A stretch of 64,000 nt of DNA from positions 1 through 64,000 of the forward strand of contig JBAZKM010000004.1 of NCBI GenBank assembly GCA_041650805.1. The letters are read 5' to 3'. The stretch is from Candidatus Omnitrophota bacterium. GTDB taxonomy: Bacteria; Omnitrophota; Gorgyraeia; 2-01-FULL-45-10. Made by a program: the position numbers and the translations under genes. Shown here piece by piece: positions 25,636-34,981 of this stretch (position 1 is its first letter; every line of letters begins with the position of its first letter). The notes beneath the pieces are model-generated. The model did not search any database. It was not told where the DNA came from and was given only the letters and a program-made list of their open reading frames with translations.

Positions 25636-26136
25636 CTATATTAATCCGCAAAGCGCGAGGGCGCATATCGTCTTTGCGTCGACGATACTCCCATTCCTGA
25701 AGAGGCGCTTAAACTCCCGCCTCGTCAATATGCGGTTCTCGATGACCTCGTCCTTTTCCATGACGCGGTCCCTCTTCTTAAGACGCGAGGCCTTATATAT
25801 GAATATCTTCTCGGTGGAGTAGCCCGGGACGGGATATATCCTGCCGACCGCTTCCAGCCGCCCGGCGGCATAGCCGGTCTCTTCTATGATCTCGCGGCGG
25901 GCGCACCCGAGCGGGGACTCTTTATGGCCGAGCGTCCCGGCCGGGAACTCGTATATGTATGACCCTATGACCGGGCGGAGCTGGCGCAGCATGATGACCC
26001 TGTCTTTGCCGAGGAAAGGGACGATGAGGCTGGCCCCGGGATGTTTTATCATCTCGAACGTGGCCAGAAATCCGTTCGGCAGGCGTTCCTTCTTCACGAA
26101 GACGTTCAACAGCTTCCCTCTGTAAATAGAACGCAT
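25636..26136 (-). CDS. Nudix hydrolase (ADP-ribose pyrophosphatase-like)
   Basis: 166 residues with a complete Nudix box, GTLGHKESPLGCARREIIEETG (the E and REIIEETG positions fit Gx5Ex7REUxEExGU). The earlier part (GASLIVPFLGKDRVIMLRQLRPVIGSYIYEFPAG) is typical of ADP-ribose pyrophosphatases, and a Pro at PVPGYSTEKIFIY follows about 15 residues after the box. It would hydrolyse ADP-ribose or similar dinucleotides. It lies 15 bp after atpC and may be co-transcribed with the ATP synthase. Confidence 0.88.
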   Translation of the reverse strand: MRSIYRGKLLNVFVKKERLPNGFLATFEMIKHPGASLIVPFLGKDRVIMLRQLRPVIGSYIYEFPAGTLGHKESPLGCARREIIEETGYAAGRLEAVGRIYPVPGYSTEKIFIYKASRLKKRDRVMEKDEVIENRILTRREFKRLFRNGSIVDAKTICALALCGLI

Positions 26137-26151
26137 ATTACGGGCCGCCTT

Positions 26152-26415
26152 TTAGAAGGTGTTCAAAAATATGGTGGCGTTATTCTTAAGGACTTCCAGA
26201 AAACCTTTGTCGGGAGCGCGGAAAGAGAGGCGGACGCCGGAATCGCTCCTTACGGTTATAGTGCCGGCGGATAAATTCGTGACGAGCGGCGCGTGGTTTG
26301 CCAGGACCCCGATATAGCCTGACTCCGAGGGGACTACGAGCGAAACCGTCTTCCCCTCATATATCATCTTATCCGGTGTCATGATGCTGAGATCGAATGC
26401 CTTTACCATAGTCAT
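26152..26415 (-). CDS. atpC: ATP synthase epsilon subunit, short form
   Basis: 87 residues: only the N-terminal beta-sandwich (FDLSIMTPDKMIYEGKTVSLVVPSESGYIGVLANHAPLVT). The two C-terminal helices found in most bacterial epsilon subunits (total about 130-140) are absent. That end carries ATP-dependent inhibition of the rotor, so regulation should differ. It overlaps atpD by 4 bp. Confidence 0.92.
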   Translation of the reverse strand: MTMVKAFDLSIMTPDKMIYEGKTVSLVVPSESGYIGVLANHAPLVTNLSAGTITVRSDSGVRLSFRAPDKGFLEVLKNNATIFLNTF

Positions 26416-27833
26416 GCCTTCGAATTTATCTTCTTGAGCTGTTCGGCCTTTTCGATCGCCTCTTCGATGGGCCCGACCATATAGAACGCCTGCTCCGGCA
26501 GGTCGTCCAGTTTACCCTCTACGATCATCCTGAAACCCTTTATGGTATCGCTCAACTTTACGTATTTTCCTTTGATGCCGGTGAACGCCTCGGCGACGAA
26601 GAACGGCTGTGAGAGGAACCTCTGGATCTTCCGGGCGCGCGCCACGACCAATTTATCCTCATCCGACAATTCGTCTATGCCCAGTATCGATATTATGTCG
26701 CGCAGGTCCTTGTAGCGCTGCAGGACCTTCTGTACGGCTATCGCGGTGTTATAATGCTCTTCTCCCAGTATCCGGGGGTCCATTATGCGCGAGGTCGAGT
26801 CGAGCGGGTCTACGGCAGGATATATGCCGAGCTCGGATATCTGCCGCGAGAGCACCATCTTGGCATCCAGGTGAGAGAATGTGGTCGCCGGGGCCGGGTC
26901 CGTAAGGTCGTCGGCAGGCACGTATACTGCCTGGACCGACGTGATCGAGCCGCGCCTTGTCGACACTATCCTCTCCTGGAGTTGGGCCATCTCAGTGGCC
27001 AGGCTCGGCTGGTAACCGACGGCCGAAGGCATCCTTCCCAAGAGCGTAGAGACCTCGGCGCCTGCCTGTACGAACCTGTAGATATTATCTATGAAGAGAA
27101 GGACGTCCATACCCTTTTCGTCCCGGAAATATTCGGCCATGGCAAGCGCCGATAACCCGACGCGGAACCGGGCGCCCGGCGGTTCGCTCATCTCCCCGAA
27201 GACGAGGGCCGTCTTCTTGACCACGCCGGATTTATTCAGTTCGAGCCACAGCTCATTACCTTCCCTGGTCCGCTCGCCTACGCCTCCGAAGACCGATACG
27301 CCGCCGTGTTCGGCCGCGATCGTCCGGATCAGCTCCATGACTATGACGGTCTTGCCCACCCCCGCCCCTCCGAAGAGGCCGATCTTACCGCCCTTTGGAT
27401 AAGGGGCAAGAAGGTCTATGACCTTGAGCCCGGTCTCGAGCATGGACGAGAGCGGCATCTGTTCTTCGAATGAAGGCGGCTCCCTGTGTATGGGAGAACG
27501 TCTGCCCGGGTCGAGCAGTTGTCCCTGCCCGTCGACCGGCTCGCCAAGGAGATTGAATATCCTGCCCAGCGTCTGTTCGCCTACCGGCACGGTAATGGCC
27601 GCACCCGTGCCCCTGGCCTTCATGCCGCGGGCAAGGCCGTCGGTAGGCCCGAGGGCGACGCAGCGCGCCGTATTGTTGCCTGTCAGCTGTTCCACCTCAA
27701 GCGTCAGGTCTATCTTCCTGCCGCTGTCCTCTATCTTCACCGCATCCAGGATCTTGGGGACCTCCCCCTCCGGGAAGACGATGTCGACTATGGGACCTAT
27801 GACCTGTATCACTTCGCCGTATGCCATGTTCAT
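26412..27833 (-). CDS. atpD: ATP synthase beta subunit
   Basis: 473 residues, the catalytic F1 subunit. Walker A GGAGVGKT (near 155), the catalytic-Glu motif GERTREGNELW, Walker B DVLLFIDNIYRF and the family signature PAVDPLDSTS are all intact. It overlaps atpG by 4 bp and atpC by 4 bp. Confidence 0.98.
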   Translation of the reverse strand: MNMAYGEVIQVIGPIVDIVFPEGEVPKILDAVKIEDSGRKIDLTLEVEQLTGNNTARCVALGPTDGLARGMKARGTGAAITVPVGEQTLGRIFNLLGEPVDGQGQLLDPGRRSPIHREPPSFEEQMPLSSMLETGLKVIDLLAPYPKGGKIGLFGGAGVGKTVIVMELIRTIAAEHGGVSVFGGVGERTREGNELWLELNKSGVVKKTALVFGEMSEPPGARFRVGLSALAMAEYFRDEKGMDVLLFIDNIYRFVQAGAEVSTLLGRMPSAVGYQPSLATEMAQLQERIVSTRRGSITSVQAVYVPADDLTDPAPATTFSHLDAKMVLSRQISELGIYPAVDPLDSTSRIMDPRILGEEHYNTAIAVQKVLQRYKDLRDIISILGIDELSDEDKLVVARARKIQRFLSQPFFVAEAFTGIKGKYVKLSDTIKGFRMIVEGKLDDLPEQAFYMVGPIEEAIEKAEQLKKINSKA

Positions 27834-28684
27834 CCCTTCAACGCCTCAGCTGATGAGGCGATCTCGATCACTTCCTTTGTGATGGTGGCCTGCCGCACTT
27901 TATTCCGCAGGAGGGTCAGGCCGTCTATCATCTCTTCGGCGTTATCCGTCGCCGTCTTCATCGCGACCATGCGGGCCGAATGCTCGGAAGTGAAAGCGTT
28001 CAAAAGCACCAGCCTCATCTTCTCCGCCAGATAATGCGGGACAAGCTCATCCATGACCCTTGCGATGTCCGGCTCCACGATATAGTTCACGGCCCCTGCC
28101 TTTTTGCTCTCCACGGGCAGATATTTTTCCACGACCGGCCTGTGGCGCAGGGTGCTGTCAAAATGCATATATGCCACATACACCTCATCCGCATTACCGT
28201 CCGAGAATGAACCGGTCAGGTATGAGGCGATCTTTTCCGGTATCTCGGCCGAGCAGCGGCCGTGCGGTTCGGGACATCCTCCCAATAACGGGATGCCGTA
28301 TTGCCTGAAATGTTTGCCGCCTTCCCTGCCTATGGGCGCTATCTTTACCTTGCCGGGATGGAACCTCTTTACGAAATCATCGGCCGCGCGTATGACGGCA
28401 TAATTATAAGTGCTGCAGAGCCCGGCATCGGACGTTATGACCGAGAGGGCTATCGTCCTGACCTCTTCCCTCTTCTTAAGCAAAGGATGGGACGGTATCT
28501 CGACGCTTGCCGCCAGGCGGTCCATGAGCGATTCCAGTTTGACGACGTAAGGCCTCGATGCGTACAGGGCGGCTTTGACGCGGCCCAGCTTCACGGCGGA
28601 GACCATCTCCATAGCCCGCGTTATTTTCTGCGTATTCCCGACGCTGCGGATCCTCAGCTTTATGTTCCTGAGCGACTCCGTCAT
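27830..28684 (-). CDS. atpG: ATP synthase gamma subunit
   Basis: 284 residues. N-terminal helix LRNIKLRIRSVGNTQKITRAMEMV and C-terminal helix SEHSARMVAMKTATDNAEEMI, which form the coiled rotor shaft; both are well-known gamma signatures. Overlaps atpA by 4 bp. Confidence 0.97.
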   Translation of the reverse strand: MTESLRNIKLRIRSVGNTQKITRAMEMVSAVKLGRVKAALYASRPYVVKLESLMDRLAASVEIPSHPLLKKREEVRTIALSVITSDAGLCSTYNYAVIRAADDFVKRFHPGKVKIAPIGREGGKHFRQYGIPLLGGCPEPHGRCSAEIPEKIASYLTGSFSDGNADEVYVAYMHFDSTLRHRPVVEKYLPVESKKAGAVNYIVEPDIARVMDELVPHYLAEKMRLVLLNAFTSEHSARMVAMKTATDNAEEMIDGLTLLRNKVRQATITKEVIEIASSAEALKG

Positions 28685-30201
28685 ATCTTATACCTGTCCC
28701 TGAAATCCTTTTTGAACTCCGTGATGGCCCAATCGAGCCGGTCCGTCGTCTCCGGGCTCAACTCCTGCTCCGCATTGATGCGTATCTCTATGTCGGGGTG
28801 CAGTCTGCCCATGTATGAATAGAACTCGCTCTCGAATTTTTTTATCACCCCCACCGGCAGGTCATCCAGGTAGCCGTTGGTCCCGGCATATATGATCATT
28901 ACCTGCTTTGCTATGGGCAGGGGCTCATACTGGTCCTGTTTCAGTATCTCGACCATACGCGCGCCGCGCGTCAATTGCGCCTGAGTGGTCTTGTCGAGCT
29001 CCGAACCGAATTGGGTGAACGCCAAAAGCTCCCTGTACTGCGCAAGGTCCAGCCGCAGCCGCCCGGCGACCTGTTTCATCGCCTTCGTCTGGGCGTTTCC
29101 GCCCACGCGCGAAACCGACAACCCCACGTTTATCGCGGGCCTTACGCCCGAATAGAACAGGTCGCTTTCAAGATATATCTGGCCGTCGGTGATGGAGATG
29201 ACGTTGGTCGGGATGTAGCTTGTGATATCTCCTGCCTGCGTCTCGATGATAGGGATGGCCGTGAGCGAACCTCCGCCCAGCCCGTCGGTGAGTTTCGCAG
29301 CGCGCTCGAGAAGACGCGCATGTATATAAAAGACGTCTCCCGGGTATGCCTCCCTGCCCGGCGGCCTCCTCAGGAGAAGGGACAGCTGCCGGTAGCTCTG
29401 CGCGTGCTTCGACAGGTCATCGTAGATCACAAGGGCATGCCTTCCGGAATACAGGAACTCTTCTCCGATAGCGCACCCGGCATAAGGCGCCAGGTACTGG
29501 AGCGACGCCGAATCGCGCGATGAGGCGCTCACTATGGTCGTGTACTCTATAGCCCCGTATTTCCTGAGCGTCTCTGATACGGCCACGATATTCGACATCT
29601 TCTGCCCTATGGCGACGTAGATGCAATATACGCCCTTCCCCTTCTGGTTTATTATGGTATCTATGGCGATGGCGGTCTTGCCGGTCTGGCGGTCCGCTAT
29701 CACCAGTTCGCGCTGGCCGCGGCCGATAGGTATCATAGAGTCGACCGCCTTTATGCCCGTCTGGAGCGGCTCCTTGACCGGCTGCCGCTCTATAACGTTC
29801 GGCGCCCTCCTCTCCATGGGGCGGTACCCGTGTGTGGCTATGGGGCCCTTCCCGTCGATCGGTTTCCCGAGAGGGTTGATGACCCTCCCCAGTAGCGCTT
29901 CACCGACCGGTATCTCCGCTATCTTATCCGTCCTCTTTACTATATCACCTTCCTTGATATCCTTCTCTTCGCCGAATATGACTATTCCTACGTTCTCTTC
30001 CTCCAGGTTGAAGACCATGCCTATGGTGCCGTTCGCGAACTGGACCAGCTCTCCGGCCATTACATCATCCAGCCCGTAGACCAGGGCTATTCCGTCCCCC
30101 ACCTGGAGGACCGTCCCTATGGACTCCACCCTCAGCCTGGACTTATACTTCTCCAACTCTTTCTTTATGATCGACGTGACCTCTTCCGGTCTCAGTGCCA
30201 T
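28681..30201 (-). CDS. atpA: ATP synthase alpha subunit
   Basis: 506 residues, the non-catalytic F1 subunit. Walker A-like DRQTGKT (near 170), PIGRGQREL, and the signature with the arginine finger GLSVSRVGGNAQ. It has an N-terminal crown domain beginning MALRPEEVTSIIKKEL. It begins after a one-base gap from atpH. Confidence 0.98.
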   Translation of the reverse strand: MALRPEEVTSIIKKELEKYKSRLRVESIGTVLQVGDGIALVYGLDDVMAGELVQFANGTIGMVFNLEEENVGIVIFGEEKDIKEGDIVKRTDKIAEIPVGEALLGRVINPLGKPIDGKGPIATHGYRPMERRAPNVIERQPVKEPLQTGIKAVDSMIPIGRGQRELVIADRQTGKTAIAIDTIINQKGKGVYCIYVAIGQKMSNIVAVSETLRKYGAIEYTTIVSASSRDSASLQYLAPYAGCAIGEEFLYSGRHALVIYDDLSKHAQSYRQLSLLLRRPPGREAYPGDVFYIHARLLERAAKLTDGLGGGSLTAIPIIETQAGDITSYIPTNVISITDGQIYLESDLFYSGVRPAINVGLSVSRVGGNAQTKAMKQVAGRLRLDLAQYRELLAFTQFGSELDKTTQAQLTRGARMVEILKQDQYEPLPIAKQVMIIYAGTNGYLDDLPVGVIKKFESEFYSYMGRLHPDIEIRINAEQELSPETTDRLDWAITEFKKDFRDRYKI

Positions 30202-30202
30202 A

Positions 30203-30739
30203 TCATCCCGCCTTAATTGTCATAAGCTTATCTCTCATATCCTCCAGGCGTCTCCTTACCGAGCCGTCTATGACCGTGTTACCGATGGTCGCGCTGACCC
30301 CTCCGAGCAAAGCAGGATCTATATCGATATAGAGGTGCAGTTTCTTATGGACCTTCTTTTCGAGCGCTTCTTTTATGGAGCGCATCGCTTCCGTATCCAG
30401 CGGGTAACTCACTTTCAACACCGCATCCACCTCTTCCCCGTGAGAGTACTTGGCCCTGGCATACTCGACCATGGAATCGAATTCGCCGAAACGCTCTTTC
30501 TTCAAAAGCAATTCCAGGAAGTGGCGGATCTCTGCGGAAAACCCTTCCCCCAGCACCTTTTCTACGGCGGCGCACTTTTCGGCCCGGGTGATGGCAGGGC
30601 TCTCCAGGAACTCCCTGAAATCCGGGTTGTCCCGGAAGATATCCCTTACGCCCCTGAGCTCTCCCAGCCCCTTCTCGAAGCCTATCGTCACGGCCGCATA
30701 CTCCAGGAACGCCTCGGCATACCTCTTTACTGTAGTCAT
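30203..30739 (-). CDS. atpH: ATP synthase delta subunit
   Basis: 178 residues. RYAEAFLEYA at the start, and the conserved C-terminal pattern LYIDIDPALLGGVSATIGNTVIDGSVRRRL (first and last parts cited) identify the stator delta (OSCP) subunit. Overlaps atpF by 4 bp. Confidence 0.95.
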   Translation of the reverse strand: MTTVKRYAEAFLEYAAVTIGFEKGLGELRGVRDIFRDNPDFREFLESPAITRAEKCAAVEKVLGEGFSAEIRHFLELLLKKERFGEFDSMVEYARAKYSHGEEVDAVLKVSYPLDTEAMRSIKEALEKKVHKKLHLYIDIDPALLGGVSATIGNTVIDGSVRRRLEDMRDKLMTIKAG

Positions 30740-31233
30740 TGCGTCTTCTCGACCTTCCTTAAAAAATCCTCGATCAGCCTCTTGTCCTCTTTCTCGGTCA
30801 ATTTCTCTTCCACTACCTTCTCGGCAACCTTTATAGCTATGTCGACTATATCCTCTTTCAGCGTCTCCCGGGCCTTCTGGAGCTCGGTCTTTATCGTCTC
30901 GCGCGATTCGTCAACGGACTTCCGGGCGCCATGCTCCGCATCCTTTATTATCTCTGCCGCTATCCTCTTGCCTTCGACGATCGCTTCCTGTATCTTCATC
31001 CGGGCCGCAGCTTCGATATCGCCCATCTTCTCTTTATATTCCGTCTCTATCCTGCCGAGTTCCTCCTTCGCCGCATCTATTATCTTCAGATCATCGGCGA
31101 TCCTGCTCTTCCTGTCGTCCAGTATCCTCAGGAACCTCTTCCATAAGAACACTCTCAGGAGCAGCATGAGCAGGAGGAAGCTGACTAGTTGAGCGACCAG
31201 CTCGGGAAAGCTTAAAAGTTCAAGAAGCCCCAT
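30736..31233 (-). CDS. atpF: ATP synthase b subunit
   Basis: About 165 residues from the ATG at 31233 (an in-frame GTG lies 6 bp upstream). One N-terminal membrane helix (FPELVAQLVSFLLLMLLLRVFLW is cited as FPELVAQLV...VFLW) and a long charged coiled coil (AKEELGRIETEYKEKM, KVVEEKLTEKEDKRLIEDFL) make up the peripheral stalk. No second b' gene is present. Confidence 0.95.
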   Translation of the reverse strand: MGLLELLSFPELVAQLVSFLLLMLLLRVFLWKRFLRILDDRKSRIADDLKIIDAAKEELGRIETEYKEKMGDIEAAARMKIQEAIVEGKRIAAEIIKDAEHGARKSVDESRETIKTELQKARETLKEDIVDIAIKVAEKVVEEKLTEKEDKRLIEDFLRKVEKTQ

Positions 31234-31269
31234 ATGCACACTTTCGGTTATCGCGCTTCGGACCGATAT

Positions 31270-31500
31270 TTATATCTTACCTGCAAGCCCGAATACGAAG
31301 ACGAGCGCGTAGATCGTAAGCGCCTCTATGAAGGCGCACCCGGTCGCCATATTTATCAGTATCTTCGTCGACGCCTCCGGCTGCCTGCCGGTAGCGTCCA
31401 TTGCCGCGGCAACGGCCTTGCCCAGCGCTATCGCGGAACCGAACCCCACTATGCCCAATCCCAGCGGAAGGCCGATCGCGAGAATCGCTTTATAATCCAT
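31270..31500 (-). CDS. atpE: ATP synthase c subunit
   Basis: 76 residues forming the two-helix rotor-ring subunit with the loop GRQPEA. The ion-binding carboxylate is in FIEALTIY. Compared with Na+-type c subunits, the Gln of helix 1 is replaced (Ser, in GSAIALGKAV) and the Ser/Thr after Glu is Ala-Leu. The ring should therefore be proton-coupled (family-based inference). Confidence 0.97.
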   Translation of the reverse strand: MDYKAILAIGLPLGLGIVGFGSAIALGKAVAAAMDATGRQPEASTKILINMATGCAFIEALTIYALVFVFGLAGKI

Positions 31501-31519
31501 ACACTACCTCCTTTTTTGT

Positions 31520-32254
31520 TTATGCCTCTTCGTGTGTCAGGACAAGCGTAAAATATATGGTCGTCAGGAGGCAGAAGACGACTGCCTGCACGACCGACGC
31601 CAGTATGACCAGAAGCGTATTGAAGAACAGGAGCGGTATGCCCTTTATGCCGAATCCGGCCAGGACGGCGAGGAGCATATCGTCCCCCCAGACATTGCTC
31701 CTGAGACGGAGCGATAAGCTTATGGGCCTGACAAGCTCGGACACGACATGGAGTATGAGCATCATCAGGGGTATGAATACAGAGAAAGCGATTATCCCCC
31801 TAGGCCTTCCCAGGAGGTGATCTGCATATCCTATGAGTCCCAGCTCCTTCACCGCGGCATACTGGACGTACGCAAAGACGCATAGCGCAAGCGCGAGCGT
31901 CGTCGACCAGCTCGACGTCGATGACTTCATGAACGGGATGATGCCTGAAAGGTTCATGCAGATGATATATATGAAGAGCGTCCCGATGAACGGCGTATAT
32001 TGCCTTCCCTTCGGGCCTATGATGCCGCAGACGAAGTCATCTACACCGCCGACGAACAGCTCGAGGGCGTTCTGGAGCCGCCCCGGGAGCGGGGATATCC
32101 TGCGGGACGCGGCATACGCTGTCAGCGCGATGACGGAGATGACTATGACCGAGAATATGAGGTTCTCCCACCTTATGAGGTACCCCGACCATGGGGTGCC
32201 CTTCAGGCACTCTGCCGCAAGCGTCACTATGTTAGGAAGTTCCCTCTCTCCCAT
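31520..32254 (-). CDS. atpB: ATP synthase a subunit
   Basis: 244 residues with five to six membrane helices. The conserved region LVRPISLSLRLRSNVWGDDM carries the essential arginine of the proton half-channels, and FIYIICMNLSGIIP marks the typical core. Followed by atpE. Confidence 0.95.
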   Translation of the reverse strand: MGERELPNIVTLAAECLKGTPWSGYLIRWENLIFSVIVISVIALTAYAASRRISPLPGRLQNALELFVGGVDDFVCGIIGPKGRQYTPFIGTLFIYIICMNLSGIIPFMKSSTSSWSTTLALALCVFAYVQYAAVKELGLIGYADHLLGRPRGIIAFSVFIPLMMLILHVVSELVRPISLSLRLRSNVWGDDMLLAVLAGFGIKGIPLLFFNTLLVILASVVQAVVFCLLTTIYFTLVLTHEEA

Positions 32255-32266
32255 CGTACCCTTAAC

Positions 32267-32515
32267 CTATTTTTGCCCCTCCGCGCGGAGGGCCATCTTA
32301 ACTATGCGTATCGTCTCCCGGACGCTTGCCGCAAAACCGACCGTTATACAGATAACGGATAGATAAGGGGCGGCGCCGGCCTTCTTCTCCAGGTAGCCGC
32401 CCAGGACGTATCCGGCCAGGGGGCCCGCCGCGAGCACGAACGGTATGAACGAGAGGAGCCCGCCGATCTTGACCCACCTGTAAAGGTCCTTCTTTGATTT
32501 ATCGCCTTCGTCCAT
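32267..32515 (-). CDS. AtpZ/AtpI-like ATP synthase accessory protein
   Basis: 82 residues from the ATG at 32515 with GGAAGA nine bases upstream; a TTG at 32536 falls inside the -10 box and is unlikely. Two membrane helices (GGLLSFIPFVLAAGPLAGYVLG and later SVICITVGFAASV) with a short basic link fit the AtpZ/AtpI type often placed first in atp operons. It may assist ring assembly or ion supply. Confidence 0.85.
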   Translation of the reverse strand: MDEGDKSKKDLYRWVKIGGLLSFIPFVLAAGPLAGYVLGGYLEKKAGAAPYLSVICITVGFAASVRETIRIVKMALRAEGQK

Positions 32516-32535
32516 TCGGAGATCTTCCGTCTTCA

Positions 32536-32564
32536 ATTATACTTCTTAAAGCGAAAAAACACAA
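32536..32564 (-). promoter_or_regulatory. Promoter of the atp operon
   Basis: On the minus strand TTGTGT (32559-32564), 17-bp spacer, TATAAT (32536-32541). It sits right after the hppA terminator, so hppA and atp are separate units. Confidence 0.65.
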
Positions 32565-32602
32565 ATAAAATGGGGACAGATACCCTGGAAGTATCTGTCC
32601 CC
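32565..32602 (-). terminator. Terminator after hppA, with GGGGACAG-type stem
   Basis: A 12-bp perfect stem GGGGACAGATAC / GTATCTGTCCCC (32572-32583 and 32591-32602) with a 7-base loop, then a T-rich stretch on the minus strand. The stem resembles the REP-like element at 61045-61103. Confidence 0.75.
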
Positions 32603-32620
32603 GGTGATGAGTAACGGTAT

Positions 32621-34954
32621 TTACGCCTTCTCGACGAGAGAGGGCGCCGGCCTCTTGCTCTGCCAGATCGCCCATATCAGGAGCGCGCTCAGGCAGGAGA
32701 TGGTCACCCATGCCCCGAAGCCGAGCTTATTATACTGGACGACGATCGGGGCGATTATGACGGAGACGAGGTTTACGACCTTTATCATCGGGTTGAGCGC
32801 AGGACCCGCCGTATCTTTGAGCGGATCGCCCACCGTATCGCCTACGACGCCCGCCTTATGACGCTCCGAACCTTTGCCTGTATTGAGCACCGTATCCGAT
32901 ATTTCGTCTTCTATCGTCTTTTTACAATTGTCCCATGCCCCGCCCGCATTGGACATGAAGACGGCGAGGAGCTGCCCCGACAGTATTATGCCGGCAAGAA
33001 AACCGCCGAGCGCTTCGACCTGAAGGACGAGTCCGACCAGTATGGGCGTAACGACGCTCAATATGGCCAGGCTTATAAGTTCTTTCTGCGCGGCGGTAGT
33101 GGATATCGCCACCGCCTGCTTGTAATCCGGTTTGATCTTATTCTCCAATACGCCCAGGCGGAATTGCCTGCGCACTTCCTGGACTATCAATGACGCGGCA
33201 CGGCTAACCGCCTGTATGGCGAATGAAGAGAAGAGCCACGGCAGGGCGCCTCCTATCAGCATGCCCACGAATACCTGGGGGATGGATACGCGTATGCCGA
33301 GCGAAGTGAGCTGGTCCGCTACGGCCACCCCCATAGCGGCCTGGACCTTGCTCACGTCGACCATATATGACCCGAATAACGAGACGGCCGCTATTACGGC
33401 CGATCCTATGGCAACTCCTTTTGTTATGGCCTTCGTGGTGTTGCCCACGGCATCGAGGTCCGCCATGATCTGCTTGGCATCTTTTATATCTTTACCGCTC
33501 TGGCCGTGCCATGCCATCTCGCCGATGCCGTTAGCGTTATCGGCGATCGGGCCGAATGAATCCATCGCGACGTTGTTGCCGGTCAGCGTAAGCATCCCTA
33601 TGCCGGTCATCGCGACACCGTATAGTATATAAGCGATCCTGTCGGGGCCGACAACACCCGGTATAGTCCCGAATATCATTATGGAGCCGAATATGGTGGC
33701 TGCGATCACGAGCACCGACCATACCGATGACTCGTACCCGACAGCTATACCGGACAGTATCGTGGTGGCAGGTCCCGTATTCGTGGCCTTACGTATCTCC
33801 TGTACGGGACGGCCATGGGTCGAGGTGAAATATTCCGTCAGGCGGTCGATCGCTATGGCCAGGGCCACACCTATGGTGGTCGCAAGGAACGGCCTCCACC
33901 ACCCGCCCGGTATATTATTCATATAGAAGAATGCCAGTACGCCGAAGAGCGCTATGGAGATACACGCGGATGTGAGGAATCCCTTGAATATCGCCTTCAT
34001 GGCATCGCCGCTCTTCTCCCTGCCGGCATCGCCCTTCACGGCATACGTCCCTATGATGGAACAGATGACGCCTATGCCTCGCACCAATAAAGGATATATT
34101 ATCCATTCGAGACGGTGAGTGATGTGATACAGCGCAAGGCCGAGGATAAGCCCGGCGACGATCGTGACCTCATACGATTCGAATATATCGGCCGCCATAC
34201 CGGCACAGTCGCCGACATTGTCACCGACAAGGTCCGCCACTACGGCCGGGTTACGGGGGTCGTCTTCGGGGATGCCTGCCTCTACCTTGCCGACCAGGTC
34301 GGCGCCGACGTCAGCGGCCTTAGTGTATATGCCTCCTCCGACCCTCATGAAGAGCGCAAGTAGCGTGCCGCCGAAGCCGAACCCCAGGAGGGCATCCGGT
34401 GCGGCTATGCCGAAGATTATGAATATGATGGTGCCTCCGAAGAGGCCCAGGCCGTCCGTCAACATGCCTGTGATCGTGCCGGCGCGATAGGCTATCCTCA
34501 GCGCGCTGCTGAAAGATGTCCTTGCCGCGGAGGCGACCCTCACATTAGCCTGTACCGCCATGCGCATGCCGAGCTGACCGACCATAAGAGAGAACATGGC
34601 GCCCATGACGAATGCCAGCGCCCTGCCGATACCTATGAGGAGGCGGACCGCCGATTCCGACTGCCCGGCGAACCGCTCAAGCGCCTCCTGTGAAGGCGGG
34701 ACTATATATACGGAGAAGAAGAGGGCGAATGTCAGGAGCCCTATGAGCGGCAATATGCTGAAGAGCTGTTTACGGAGGTAGGCGTCGGCCCCCTCGCGGA
34801 TCGCGTTCCATACCTCCAGCATCTTCGGTGTCCCTTTATCTTCACGCAATATCTGCCGGCGGAGAAAGAGCGCGTACAATAACCCCAGGAGAGACACTCC
34901 CAGGACGCTCCAGATCGCGACAACCTCAAACGCAGTCAGCCCTTGCAACATCAC
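32621..34954 (-). CDS. hppA: Membrane-bound proton-pumping pyrophosphatase, K+-independent type
   Basis: 777 residues with about 16 membrane helices. The pyrophosphate site is intact: GGGIYTKAADVGADLVGKVEAG (start cited), DPRNPAVVADLVGDNVGD and the C-terminal DNAGGAWDN-type motif NAGGAWDNCKK. GNTTKAITKG has Lys and Thr at the positions that mark K+-independent proton pumps; K+-dependent ones have Ala there. It makes a proton gradient from PPi, feeding the adjacent ATP synthase. Ribosome site AAAGGAGG; its leader holds a terminator-like hairpin. Confidence 0.97.
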   Translation of the reverse strand: MMLQGLTAFEVVAIWSVLGVSLLGLLYALFLRRQILREDKGTPKMLEVWNAIREGADAYLRKQLFSILPLIGLLTFALFFSVYIVPPSQEALERFAGQSESAVRLLIGIGRALAFVMGAMFSLMVGQLGMRMAVQANVRVASAARTSFSSALRIAYRAGTITGMLTDGLGLFGGTIIFIIFGIAAPDALLGFGFGGTLLALFMRVGGGIYTKAADVGADLVGKVEAGIPEDDPRNPAVVADLVGDNVGDCAGMAADIFESYEVTIVAGLILGLALYHITHRLEWIIYPLLVRGIGVICSIIGTYAVKGDAGREKSGDAMKAIFKGFLTSACISIALFGVLAFFYMNNIPGGWWRPFLATTIGVALAIAIDRLTEYFTSTHGRPVQEIRKATNTGPATTILSGIAVGYESSVWSVLVIAATIFGSIMIFGTIPGVVGPDRIAYILYGVAMTGIGMLTLTGNNVAMDSFGPIADNANGIGEMAWHGQSGKDIKDAKQIMADLDAVGNTTKAITKGVAIGSAVIAAVSLFGSYMVDVSKVQAAMGVAVADQLTSLGIRVSIPQVFVGMLIGGALPWLFSSFAIQAVSRAASLIVQEVRRQFRLGVLENKIKPDYKQAVAISTTAAQKELISLAILSVVTPILVGLVLQVEALGGFLAGIILSGQLLAVFMSNAGGAWDNCKKTIEDEISDTVLNTGKGSERHKAGVVGDTVGDPLKDTAGPALNPMIKVVNLVSVIIAPIVVQYNKLGFGAWVTISCLSALLIWAIWQSKRPAPSLVEKA

Positions 34955-34981
34955 ATCCTCCTTTTTAATTTATTATGCCTT

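Noticed and set aside
31270..31500. Sodium-coupled ATP synthase
   Set aside because: The Na+ ligand residues (Gln in helix 1, Ser/Thr after the key Glu) are not present.
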